DNA from: Gemmatimonadota bacterium
GTDB lineage: Bacteria; Latescibacterota; UBA2968; UBA8231
Reading direction: 5' to 3'
Assembly (NCBI GenBank): GCA_009840005.1
Contig: VXOR01000006.1
Span: forward strand, 1 to 61,705
Length of the DNA: 61,705 nucleotides
Within the stretch, counting starts at the first letter, position 1, and each line of letters opens with the position of its first letter. The position numbers were made by a program, and so were the translations under genes. The notes under the pieces were generated by a model. It did not search any database. It had not been told where the DNA came from and was given only the letters and a program-made list of their open reading frames with translations. Shown here piece by piece: positions 49,710 to 57,870 of the stretch.

Positions 49710-51389
49710 GTGCTTATGCAAAAATACCTGTTGACCTTTCTCATGGCAGCTAGTTTGACTATCGCCTTTGCCGACGATTCTCGCCTGTTGCCGGAGGCCG
49801 GATTTATCCTCGCTATAGTAGGGAACGAAGCGATCTCTCCCTCGGAGTTTAAGGCGTTCAAGTCCCGCGTTTCTGCCGGTATGCAGGTGGGTGAGACTCC
49901 CCTAGAAATCGATAGGAACCTGCTGGAAGCCCTGATAGACATGAAACTCCTGCTTAGGGAAGCACATGCCCAGAATATCGCTAGCGATCCTGTATTCCAG
50001 AAGCGGATGGACGAGCAGGTAAAATCCCGCCTGCTCAAATTATATAGAAAAAGACAGATCGTTGACAAGGTGCTAGTTACCGATGAAGAACTACACAGGC
50101 ACTATCGCGCCACGCACCGGGATCGCGCCCTCCGCCTAGGTGGAATCATGGTAGAGACTAAAGAGGAAGCTCAGCAGGTCGTCGCAGCGCTCGAAGCAGG
50201 AGCCGATTTCCAGCAACTCGCCCGCGAGCGCTCATTACATCAAGACACCGGAGAGCACGGCGGGGATAGTGGCGCATACAAGCTGAGAGACCAAACAAGG
50301 CCAACCATTGCGGAAAAAGTTTTCCATTTAGAAATAGGGGAAATCTCAGAACCAGTGCCTTTTTCCTACGAAGACCAAAAGGGGTATGTCGTTTTTAAAG
50401 TTCTGGACGCCGTTCCGGTGCCGCTGGAGTCGTCTGAACAGAGAATAAGGGAAGAGCTGATATCTTGGAAAATGGCGACCAGGACCCAGGCTCTGCTCGA
50501 TTCGTTGAGAGAGGAATATGCGCCTAGGATCATGTATCACAGGATTCCGCTGCTGAGCAATCTGGAGGCTGTGGATGGGTCTGACTTGGCCGATTCTACG
50601 GGTAAAAAAGCTCTCTGCACCTTCAACGAGGGACAGATTGCGCTCGCCGACTTTCTCCAGAATGCCCAGAGGATTCGCATCGCTCCTCGGGAGCTGGCAG
50701 ACAGCAGTCGGGTCGTGGCTCTGCTGCAGAACATATTCATACCGGAACGTCTTTTCCTCCAAGAAGCCAAGGCTCTTGGCCTAGATCAGGATCTGGAACT
50801 ACTGGACTTTCTCAGCAGGAAACGGGAGGAATTGCTCATCAGCCTTTTGCGGCAGCGCGAGGTGGATCAGCACACGACAGCTAGCGATGAGGAAGCTCAG
50901 ACGTTCTTCGACGCCCATCCCGAGAAATTTACCTCGCCCGAAACGATCGTGGTGACCGAGATCTTGGTGCCTAGCGATTCCCTTGCTTATCGCCTTAAGC
51001 GAGAACTCCAGGAGGGAGCGGATGCGACCCCGCTAGCCGTGCAGCATACTATGCGGGAAGGAGCCCTGCATCACAGCGGCAATCTGCGTCTCAACGTTTA
51101 CACTCAAGCCTTTTATCCGAGCATTTATGAAGCAGCGCAGCATTTAGAGGTAGGCGAAGTAGGCGGACCAGTGCCCACAGGGGAGGGGTATTCTGTGTTT
51201 AGGGTAGTAGATCGGGGGCGGGAAAAAGAGCCCTACAATGCCGATACCCAGCGTCGGGCTCGAGCTTACGTGAAAATCGACAAGGCCAAGAGGGGCTATG
51301 TGCACTATGTCCGCGGTTTACGGCAGAAATACCCCGTCACCTTATTCGAGGAAAACGTGGCGGAAATGCAGCGGCTGGCGGAGGAGTGA
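49710..51389 (+). CDS. periplasmic SurA/PpiC-like peptidyl-prolyl isomerase
   Basis: 559 residues. GTG 49710 has AAAAGG about 10 bases ahead; ATG 49716 is two codons later. Signal peptide LLTFLMAASLTIAFA. An N-terminal chaperone helix region (AISPSEFKAFKSRVSAGMQVG, LLEALIDMKLLLREAHAQNI) is followed by a parvulin domain near 130-240 (RLGGIMVETKEEAQQVVAALEAGADFQQLARERS, GGDSGAY, IGEISEPVPF). A second, weaker parvulin-like unit lies near 405-510 (VVTEILVPSDSLAYRLKRELQEGAD, VGEVGGPVPTGEGYSVFRVVD). This is the SurA layout. It overlaps the CRTAC1 gene by 4 bases, suggesting it folds that exported partner or barrels of the adjacent operon. Confidence 0.85.
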   Translation: MLMQKYLLTFLMAASLTIAFADDSRLLPEAGFILAIVGNEAISPSEFKAFKSRVSAGMQVGETPLEIDRNLLEALIDMKLLLREAHAQNIASDPVFQKRMDEQVKSRLLKLYRKRQIVDKVLVTDEELHRHYRATHRDRALRLGGIMVETKEEAQQVVAALEAGADFQQLARERSLHQDTGEHGGDSGAYKLRDQTRPTIAEKVFHLEIGEISEPVPFSYEDQKGYVVFKVLDAVPVPLESSEQRIREELISWKMATRTQALLDSLREEYAPRIMYHRIPLLSNLEAVDGSDLADSTGKKALCTFNEGQIALADFLQNAQRIRIAPRELADSSRVVALLQNIFIPERLFLQEAKALGLDQDLELLDFLSRKREELLISLLRQREVDQHTTASDEEAQTFFDAHPEKFTSPETIVVTEILVPSDSLAYRLKRELQEGADATPLAVQHTMREGALHHSGNLRLNVYTQAFYPSIYEAAQHLEVGEVGGPVPTGEGYSVFRVVDRGREKEPYNADTQRRARAYVKIDKAKRGYVHYVRGLRQKYPVTLFEENVAEMQRLAEE

Positions 51390-53029
51390 AATTTTTCTAC
51401 AAGTGCGCGGTTGGGTGCCTCGTCGGGGTCACTAGTGGGTGGAGTGAGCCGCTGGCCGTGCAGTTTGTCGATCAAGCGGCGGACGCTGGCCTGACGCAGC
51501 CCAATGTCTCGGGCACTGACCAAAGCTACATAGTCGAGGGGATGATGGGCGGTGCGGCCTTTTTCGATTACGACCGCGATGGCGACGTGGATTTGTACGT
51601 GACCAATGGCTCTTCCTTTGCGGGCTTTGCCGCAGGTGAGCATCCGGCCAACCAACTCTATCGCAGCGACGGTGGCCACTTTACCGATGTGACGGTTGCC
51701 GCTGACGTGGGGGATACGAGCTGGTCGATGGGATGCGCGGTGGCCGATTACGACAACGACGGCCACTCGGATCTCTACGTTACCAACTTTGGCCGCAATA
51801 CCCTGTATCGCAATGCGGGTGCCGGTCGTTTTGCCGATGTGACGGTAGAGACCGGCGTAGGCGATATGGGGTGGGGCACTGGTGCCAGTTTTGGTGATTA
51901 CGACCGCGATGGCGACGTGGATTTGTACGTGGCCAATTACGTGGACTTCTCCCTCGACTACGAATCCCCAATCCCCTGTCTGTGGAAGAACGTGAAGGTG
52001 TACTGCGGGCCGGTGGGTTTGCTGCCAGCAGCGGATGTGTTTTATCGCAACAACGGCGACGGGACGTTCTCCGAGTGGACGCAACAGGCCGGCCTGGAAG
52101 GCGAAAAGTTCTACGGCATGAGTGCACTGTTCGGCGACTACGACGCCGACGGGTGGCCCGACCTGTTCGTGGCCAACGATTCCACGCCCAACCTGCTTTT
52201 TCGCAATCGCCGCGATAGTCGCTTCGCCGAGGAGGCGCTTATGGCCGGGGTGGCATACAGTGGGGAAGGCGTGACGCAGGGGTGCATGGGAGCCGCGTGG
52301 GGCGATTACGACAATGACGGCTTATTTGACCTTTTTGTCACCAATTTTGCCGACGAGTACAACGCGCTCTACAAGAACGAGGGTAGAGGCTTTTTTGCGG
52401 ATGTGTCTTTTGCCGCGGGGATCGGGGCGGCACCGGCCGAATTGGTCTCGTGGGGGACGGGCTTTTTTGACTACGACAACGACGGCGATCGCGATCTTTT
52501 CGTGGCCAACGGCCACACCTACCCGCAGGCCGACCTGCCGAGGGTCAACTCCAGCTACCAACAAGGCAACTCGCTGTTTGAGAATAGGGGCGGGCGGCTG
52601 GTGGAGGTGTCGGCCGCAGCTGGTCCGGGCTTTGTCTTGCGCCGTGTCAGTCGTGGGACCAGTTTCGCCGACTACGATGGCGATGGCGACATCGACTTAT
52701 TCATCCTCAATCTCAACGGCCCGCCCACCCTGTTGCGCAACGACGGCGACCACGGCAATCACTACTTGCTAGTGCGGACGGTGGGCACGGTGAGCAACCG
52801 CGACGGGATTGGTGCGCGGGTGAGCATTAGTGCCAGCGGGCAGATCCAACACGTCGAGGTGCAAAGTGGGGGAAGCTATTTGTCGCACAACGACCTGCGG
52901 CTGCACTTTGGCTTGGGACCGGCCGAGCGCGTGGACCGGCTCGAAGTACGCTGGCCCAGCGGGACAGTTCAGGTGCTAAACGACATTGCTGCCGACCAAA
53001 TCCTGACCGTTGTCGAGCCGCGTCAATAG
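51386..53029 (+). CDS. secreted CRTAC1-family FG-GAP/ASPIC-UnbV protein
   Basis: 547 residues starting at GTG 51386 within the GTGA overlap with the chaperone gene. A short signal is likely (FFYKCAVGCLVGVTSGWS). At least six FG-GAP/VCBS-type repeats follow with calcium loops such as DYDRDGDVDLYV, DYDNDGHSDLYV, DYDADGWPDLFV, DYDNDGLFDLFV, DYDNDGDRDLFV and DYDGDGDIDLFI, forming a beta-propeller over about 30-455. The C-terminal ASPIC/UnbV domain is at about 465-540 (NRDGIGARVSISASG, VEVQSGGSYLSHNDLRLHFGLG, LEVRWPSG). Role unknown; the family is extracellular. A TPR lipoprotein gene converges from the right, a pairing often seen with CRTAC1 proteins. Confidence 0.88.
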   Translation: MKFFYKCAVGCLVGVTSGWSEPLAVQFVDQAADAGLTQPNVSGTDQSYIVEGMMGGAAFFDYDRDGDVDLYVTNGSSFAGFAAGEHPANQLYRSDGGHFTDVTVAADVGDTSWSMGCAVADYDNDGHSDLYVTNFGRNTLYRNAGAGRFADVTVETGVGDMGWGTGASFGDYDRDGDVDLYVANYVDFSLDYESPIPCLWKNVKVYCGPVGLLPAADVFYRNNGDGTFSEWTQQAGLEGEKFYGMSALFGDYDADGWPDLFVANDSTPNLLFRNRRDSRFAEEALMAGVAYSGEGVTQGCMGAAWGDYDNDGLFDLFVTNFADEYNALYKNEGRGFFADVSFAAGIGAAPAELVSWGTGFFDYDNDGDRDLFVANGHTYPQADLPRVNSSYQQGNSLFENRGGRLVEVSAAAGPGFVLRRVSRGTSFADYDGDGDIDLFILNLNGPPTLLRNDGDHGNHYLLVRTVGTVSNRDGIGARVSISASGQIQHVEVQSGGSYLSHNDLRLHFGLGPAERVDRLEVRWPSGTVQVLNDIAADQILTVVEPRQ

Positions 53030-53145
53030 ACTATAGAGAGGCTCTGACATTGCTGTTGGCCGCGGTCGGTATTTGCGGTGAGACGGATGAGAAGCGGGAA
53101 GGCCGCCGCGAGGTAGCAGAAGGATGCGTTGGCACGGTACGGGAG

Positions 53146-54594
53146 CTACGGAACCTCGCGCGCTAACTGCCGTGCCTTTTCGCGGTGCGCTTGGCCTTTT
53201 TGCAGGTTTCCCAATTGCTGGTATGCGTCGCTGAGGTAGAGATGGGCACGGTCATTGGCAGGATCCAACTCGACGGCGCGGGCATACGCGCGGGCGGCCT
53301 CGTCGAATCGGGCCAATTTCGCGTATGCCACCCCGAGGTTTAACTGCGCGGCGGCGCTAGTGGGGTTGAGTCGAGCGGCCTCAGCAAAGTGGGCGATGGC
53401 CCCAGTCAAATCGCCCGTGCGGACCGCGGCCAAGCCGAGTCCGTAGGCGGCCTCGTGCAGGGTAGAGTCGAGTGCGGCGGCGTGCAGCAGGCTGGCCCGT
53501 GCCTCCGCATAGCGTTGCTGCTTGAGGAGAATCATCCCCAGCCGAGTGTGACTGAGCGGGTCTTCTTCATCGAGGGCAAGGGCTTGGCGAAAGCTCTCGG
53601 CTGCCGCGGCCAAATCTCCCTGATAGGTGAAGAGGACGCCGAGGCTACTGTGGGCGTCTTTTAGCTTGGGGTTGATGGCGAGGGCGTTTTGATATTCGAG
53701 GATGGCCTGATCGTAGTGGCCTTGCAGGGCGAGGTTTAGGGCGAGATTGTAGCGGGCCGTGGCCGAGCCGACGGTCACTGCTCTCCCAGTAGGTGGGGAT
53801 TGCTCCGAGCCGATGCCCCGGTGGTGTTGGCGGAGGATTTCCGAGCGCGCTAGGGCCTTTTCTCCTTGCTCGCGCTGCCCGGTGCGCAGGTAGAGTTGCG
53901 ACAGATTAAAGTGGACTTGCGGAGAATAAGGATTGAGTTCGGCGGCCTGCTCTAGCGCTTCGACGGCTTGGTCGTAACGCCCTTGAGCGCGGTGCAGCAA
54001 GCCGCGATGAAAATGTGCTTCGGCGTCTTCGGGTGCGTACTGCACGGCGCGTTGTAGATGGCTGAGGGCTTGGTCTAAGGCTCCTTGTCGTCGGTAATAC
54101 AGGCCCAACTTCTTGTGGGCTGGCGCGAGCGTGGAATCTATCTGCAAGGCGGCCAGATACGCGCGCTCAGCGAGGTGGGCGCTGTCGCGGTAGCTATACA
54201 CGAGGCCGAGGTTGTAGTGGGTGGTGGCACGTTGCGAGTCGAGTTTGATGGCCCGTTGGAAGGCGTGCAGGGCGGCATCGGTATCGCTGTAGCGGGCCTC
54301 GGCGAATGCACGAGTCATTTCGATGGCGCCGAGTAGGTCGTAGAGTTCGGGGTCGTTGGGGGCCAGAGCTAGGCCAGCGTGTGCTGTTTTCCGCGCTTGC
54401 TCGTACTGGCCGATTTGGAGGTAGCAACGTCCTAGATAGCGATAGGCAGCTTGCGATGGGGACGGGCGTTGTACAGCTCGCTGCAAGACCTCAATCGCGG
54501 CTTGGTAGTCTCGATTGTGGAAGTGTTGCTGGCCTTCGACTAGGAGAGGATCGTCGCGGGCGCAGCCCCAAGCGAGCAAAAGGAGCAGGAACAC
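53146..54594 (-). CDS. TPR-repeat lipoprotein
   Basis: 482 residues from GTG 54594; the codon two before it is a stop, so this start is firm. A lipobox-like LLLAWGC places Cys at residue 11, predicting a lipoprotein. Around twelve TPR units fill the chain in two blocks (about 20-260 and 285-480), separated by a linker (IGSEQSPPTGRAVTVG). Repeats show Y-x-x-L-G-x-x-Y and A-L-x-x-D-P patterns, for example AHKKLGLYYRRQGALDQALSHLQRAV. Probably a periplasmic scaffold. It is convergent with the CRTAC1 gene, 116 bases apart, with nothing else in that gap. Confidence 0.85.
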   Translation of the reverse strand: MFLLLLLAWGCARDDPLLVEGQQHFHNRDYQAAIEVLQRAVQRPSPSQAAYRYLGRCYLQIGQYEQARKTAHAGLALAPNDPELYDLLGAIEMTRAFAEARYSDTDAALHAFQRAIKLDSQRATTHYNLGLVYSYRDSAHLAERAYLAALQIDSTLAPAHKKLGLYYRRQGALDQALSHLQRAVQYAPEDAEAHFHRGLLHRAQGRYDQAVEALEQAAELNPYSPQVHFNLSQLYLRTGQREQGEKALARSEILRQHHRGIGSEQSPPTGRAVTVGSATARYNLALNLALQGHYDQAILEYQNALAINPKLKDAHSSLGVLFTYQGDLAAAAESFRQALALDEEDPLSHTRLGMILLKQQRYAEARASLLHAAALDSTLHEAAYGLGLAAVRTGDLTGAIAHFAEAARLNPTSAAAQLNLGVAYAKLARFDEAARAYARAVELDPANDRAHLYLSDAYQQLGNLQKGQAHREKARQLAREVP

Positions 54595-54607
54595 GGTCTA
54601 ACTCAAT

Positions 54608-54832
54608 TCATCCATTGAAATCTACGCTTTCGCAGGCGGCTTGGATCGTTTCAGTCATCTTGGCCAAGTCTTCTCTATCTATCGTTCCTGCAAAGCGCAG
54701 CAGAGTCTGGCCGGGTGCGCCTGTCATCGCGGACTTTGCTAACGAACGCACGAATTCCAGCACCTCTGCTTGTTGGCCTTTTCCCAATTTATGGATCTCA
54801 TCGAGAATTTCTTTTTCTACCGTATCTTTCAT
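54608..54832 (-). CDS. orphan antitoxin-like small protein
   Basis: 74 residues: an N-terminal helix pair (EKEILDEIHKLGKGQQAEVLEFVRSL), a short linker and LLRFAGTIDREDLAKMTETIQAACESVDFNG. This layout is that of small antitoxins usually encoded just before a PIN-type VapC toxin, where the end is typically C-E-x-V-D-x-x-E-W. Here the end is altered and the next gene on this strand is the TPR lipoprotein, 14 bases on, with no toxin. It is probably a solitary antitoxin or relic; whether it is expressed is unknown. Confidence 0.6.
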   Translation of the reverse strand: MKDTVEKEILDEIHKLGKGQQAEVLEFVRSLAKSAMTGAPGQTLLRFAGTIDREDLAKMTETIQAACESVDFNG

Positions 54833-54930
54833 TTTCAGCCTCTGCGTTTACGAGTTATACATGTCTGATTGGGCGAGGCGATAGACGCGGGCTTTCCCCT
54901 ATTCGGCGGACTTGGGCGAATTAAAGGCGG

Positions 54931-55950
54931 TCAGCGGCAATTAGCCCTCTCTTCAATATCCGCACACCTTGCAATCAAGTCGTCAAAAGGTTCATCGTCA
55001 TCGAAGAGCATGCCGTCGCTCAACATTCTTTCGTAGTCGTCGGCAAGCACTTCATAAGCATGGCCCTCTGGTAGCAGTTGCAAGCCACCCGAAACCGCCG
55101 CTTCGTAATCTATCCAACTGCCAGCAACGTCCTTTTCACGGAAAAACATCGCCTTGTGCCGCGCAACAGATAAAGCGATATCTGTGCGGTCGGCTAACGC
55201 TCTTTCAGCATAGCCGGCATCGTCTAACCGCACCAGATCGTACCAATGCCGAGAAAGACGCTCCCCTCGACTGCGTTGCTGTTGACAAAAGACGTGTATA
55301 GCCGTCGCCTTTTCCCAAAACGTGCGCTCAGCCAGCATGACAAATGGGCGGGCCGAGGGAAATACGACGTCCGGTATGAAGGCGGCCGCATCGCATTCGG
55401 TCAAACGCTCCTCGCGAGGCTCTCCGGTTGAGCGTGCCCCAAACTCGACCATCACTTCCGGCCTTACAAACCCATAGTCGGCAAACAGCGGCGTATAGCC
55501 GACGTACAGCCTGTCTCCTTCAGCGCGAAGCTGAGCGGAGAGTCCTGCTTGGGCCAGATTTGCTGCAAGAGCTGGCAGTGCCCGGTCTTGAACCCATGCT
55601 ACCAGCCGTCTCCTAATCGCCTGCGTCCAGCGTTGCTCTTGGCTGCGGCTGACCGGAAGCGCATCCTCGCCACCATCGGCTACGAGGTCGGGCGCAAAAG
55701 CGCGGATGTCATGGGTAATGTCGATGTCTTCTGAAAACCGATGGATTGCGTGATATGCCTTCGCCAAAGATGTGCCTCCCTTCAAGACCAGATTTTTTTC
55801 GAAGGGGGTTCCGGCGAGAGCGTGCAGCGTCTGTATAACCCAGATGTCTTTTTCCAACAGATGAGCTCGACGGCCACTCAAGCCGGCGGCTACCTCCAGA
55901 GCGTCGCGTCTGTCACTGGCCGAAAGGGACTGGAATAGTGCATCAGGCAT
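54931..55950 (-). CDS. AbiEii-type nucleotidyltransferase toxin
   Basis: 339 residues of the AbiEii/AbiGii nucleotidyltransferase family, the toxin of AbiE type IV toxin-antitoxin systems used in phage abortive infection. The core motif is intact: NLVLKGGTSLAKAY (G58, G59, T60, S61, K64) and RFSEDIDIT (D75, D77). The later helix with AERTFWEKATAIHVF matches motif III. MPDALFQSL at ATG 55950 overlaps the antitoxin stop by 8 bases, so translation is coupled. Members transfer nucleotides to tRNA or similar targets. It appears complete. Confidence 0.88.
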   Translation of the reverse strand: MPDALFQSLSASDRRDALEVAAGLSGRRAHLLEKDIWVIQTLHALAGTPFEKNLVLKGGTSLAKAYHAIHRFSEDIDITHDIRAFAPDLVADGGEDALPVSRSQEQRWTQAIRRRLVAWVQDRALPALAANLAQAGLSAQLRAEGDRLYVGYTPLFADYGFVRPEVMVEFGARSTGEPREERLTECDAAAFIPDVVFPSARPFVMLAERTFWEKATAIHVFCQQQRSRGERLSRHWYDLVRLDDAGYAERALADRTDIALSVARHKAMFFREKDVAGSWIDYEAAVSGGLQLLPEGHAYEVLADDYERMLSDGMLFDDDEPFDDLIARCADIEERANCR

Positions 55951-56545
55951 TGACGATCCGTGCGCTCACGAGTTCTGCAATCCGCGCTGGCATTAGGACG
56001 CGCAACCCAATGAACTCGTCGAGGTCGGCAGGCGAGAGCTTGCTCGCAGTCGCGCCGAGGTTCTCTTCAATCTCTCCCAACCAAGCGAGGGCGCGAACCG
56101 CGTCACCGGCCGGCCGGTGTGGTGCTACCAACTGCCAGCGCGGGGCATGACGCAAATGCACTGTCAAGGCACCGAGTTTCAAACGACGGCTGGGGCCAGA
56201 AGTCAGGTACACCGACTGCACTGGCGTCTGAGTAGTGAGACCGAGGAAATTCGCCGCCGCACCGCCACAGGGAACAATGGTCTCCCCCCACAGTTCTGCC
56301 AGCGCTTCAATGACCTTCTCAACTGCGGGCGGGCGCAGACCGAAGCGAGTCTCTATAGGCCGGACATAGACGCCCTGACAGACTCGCATTAATTGTCCAC
56401 GACGTGCGAGACGCGACAGTGCTTGATCGACTGCCGATCTGCTTCCGAGGTGGAGCAACGCCCTTGGGCACAATAGCGACCCCTCGGGTAGTTCGGCGGC
56501 GCGTTTGGCGATATGCTGAGATAGGCTTGGCATGGTCGTATCCAT
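55943..56545 (-). CDS. AbiEi-type antitoxin with winged-helix domain
   Basis: About 200 residues from ATG 56545 (ATG 56533 is the alternative). An N-terminal winged helix is visible at roughly 20-68 (LCPRALLHLGSRSAVDQALSRLARRGQLMRVCQGVYVRP), as in AbiEi antitoxins and the DUF6088 group. The C-terminal part (IVPCGGAAANFLGLTTQTPVQ, then RRLKLGALTVHLRHAP) is the usual neutralising domain. The longer frame upstream has no conserved residues. It overlaps the toxin start by 8 bases. No Shine-Dalgarno is seen, but a -10 box lies very close, so a very short leader is likely. AbiEi proteins repress their own promoter. Confidence 0.82.
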   Translation of the reverse strand: MDTTMPSLSQHIAKRAAELPEGSLLCPRALLHLGSRSAVDQALSRLARRGQLMRVCQGVYVRPIETRFGLRPPAVEKVIEALAELWGETIVPCGGAAANFLGLTTQTPVQSVYLTSGPSRRLKLGALTVHLRHAPRWQLVAPHRPAGDAVRALAWLGEIEENLGATASKLSPADLDEFIGLRVLMPARIAELVSARIVNA

Positions 56546-56560
56546 TGGTGTAGTGTCAGA

Positions 56561-56588
56561 AATATAGCAAAGAAACTGACTTAAACAA
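56561..56588 (-). promoter_or_regulatory. candidate promoter of the AbiE pair
   Basis: Minus strand TTGTTT (56583-56588), 16-base spacer, TATATT (56561-56566). The start point would fall near 56554, only about 9 bases before ATG 56545, giving an almost leaderless mRNA, in line with the absence of a ribosome site. Confidence 0.45.
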
Positions 56589-56596
56589 AGAGAGGA

Positions 56597-56660
56597 TTGA
56601 CATATTACAACGAAGGAATGCCTTTCGCCCGGCGGCATCAAGACGGGCGATGGACGCGGG
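56597..56660. repeat. 64-bp dispersed repeat, copy B (overlaps rlmI-like 3' end)
   Basis: Partner of 30741-30804, same length, near 80% identical by hand alignment. It spans the last codons and stop of the RlmI-like gene and the start of the gap before the AbiE promoter. Confidence 0.5.
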
Positions 56661-57849
56661 CGAAGATGCACTTGAGGTAGCGTCCGTCGGGGAAGGCTGG
56701 GTCTATTGGATGATCGGCTGGGTGCAGGTTGTAGGCGAGGATACGGGTGCGGACTCGGGCACCAGCGGCGGCGCGGCGGACGATTTGGAAGAAGTCCTCT
56801 TGGGAAATCCGCGCCGAGCACGAGGCAGTCACCAGCAGGCCGCCATCGGCTATGAGGCGGAAGGCGTTGCGATTGAGTTTGGTATAGACGCCCATGGCTT
56901 GTTTGTACTGGCTGCGTTTCCGCATCAGCGAGGGCGGGTCGCAGACGACGATATCGTAGCGGGGGCCGCGGTCGGCCAGTTCGTCCACAAAGGGGAAGAC
57001 ATCGGCGATCAACAGGTCGGAGTGGGAGCCTTGGGGGCGGTTGGCGGCGAGGGTGCGGCGGGCGGCGGGCACGACTTGGGGCGATATATCGACGTCGAGG
57101 GTGCGGGATGCGCCGCCTTTGAGGGCGTGGGCGGAAAAGCCGCTCGAATAGGAGAAGAGGTTGAGCACGCGCTGGCCGCGGGCGAGCTGCTGGAGGTAGA
57201 AGCGGTTGGTGCGCTGGTCGAGGAAAAAGCCGGTCTTCTGGCCGCGATAGAGATCGGCGTAGAGGCGCGTGCCGTGCTCTTCGATCTCGACGAATTCGGG
57301 CGGCGCTTCGCCCGCTAGTAGGCCGGTGGGCCGATCGTCCAGCCCCTCGGCGCGGCGCGTGCCCACATCGCTGCGTTCGTACAGGCTGCGGGGGGCGAGC
57401 AGGGATTGGAGCGCGTCGAGGATGGCGGGGCGTTGCTTTTCCATGCCAGCGGTGTGGAATTGCACTACTAGGTAGCCGGCGTAGTCGTCGGCGATTAGGC
57501 CGGGCAGGCCGTCGCTTTCGCCGTGGATTAGGCGCATGGCGTTGGTATGGGCGGCTAGGCCGGAGCTCTGGCGGAGGGCGATGGCTTGGGCGATGCGCTC
57601 TGTGAAGAAAGCCGCGTCAATGGGGCGGCAGGGGTCTTGGGTGAGACTGCGCACGCGGATCAGCGAGCGCCGATTGTAGAACCCGCGACAGACGAAGCGC
57701 TCGTGCGAGTCAAAGACATCGACGATGTCGCCGGTGTCAGCGTCCCGGGGAGGGCGTTCGACCGCGCCAGAGAAGATCCAAGGGTGGCCGTTGCGCACGG
57801 TGCGCTCGCTGTTGGGGCGCAGGTAGAGGGGTGGATAGTGAGGGGTCAT
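56638..57849 (-). CDS. RlmI-like 23S rRNA cytosine-C5 methyltransferase
   Basis: 403 residues. An N-terminal PUA-like domain (LYLRPNSERTVRNGHPWIFSGAVE) precedes an EEHGTRLYADLYRGQKTGFFLDQRTNR linker and a class I methyltransferase fold: SAM loop VLNLFSYSSGFSAHALKGGA, D in TLDVDISPQ, motif IV VCDPPSLMR and motif VI ASCSARIS. It is the RlmI layout, whose E. coli member makes m5C1962 in 23S rRNA; the target here is inferred. It ends in RVHRPS. It is 21 bases downstream of the SDR gene on the same strand. Confidence 0.85.
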   Translation of the reverse strand: MTPHYPPLYLRPNSERTVRNGHPWIFSGAVERPPRDADTGDIVDVFDSHERFVCRGFYNRRSLIRVRSLTQDPCRPIDAAFFTERIAQAIALRQSSGLAAHTNAMRLIHGESDGLPGLIADDYAGYLVVQFHTAGMEKQRPAILDALQSLLAPRSLYERSDVGTRRAEGLDDRPTGLLAGEAPPEFVEIEEHGTRLYADLYRGQKTGFFLDQRTNRFYLQQLARGQRVLNLFSYSSGFSAHALKGGASRTLDVDISPQVVPAARRTLAANRPQGSHSDLLIADVFPFVDELADRGPRYDIVVCDPPSLMRKRSQYKQAMGVYTKLNRNAFRLIADGGLLVTASCSARISQEDFFQIVRRAAAGARVRTRILAYNLHPADHPIDPAFPDGRYLKCIFARVHRPS

Positions 57850-57870
57850 TTCCCGCGCTGGCTCTGCGCC

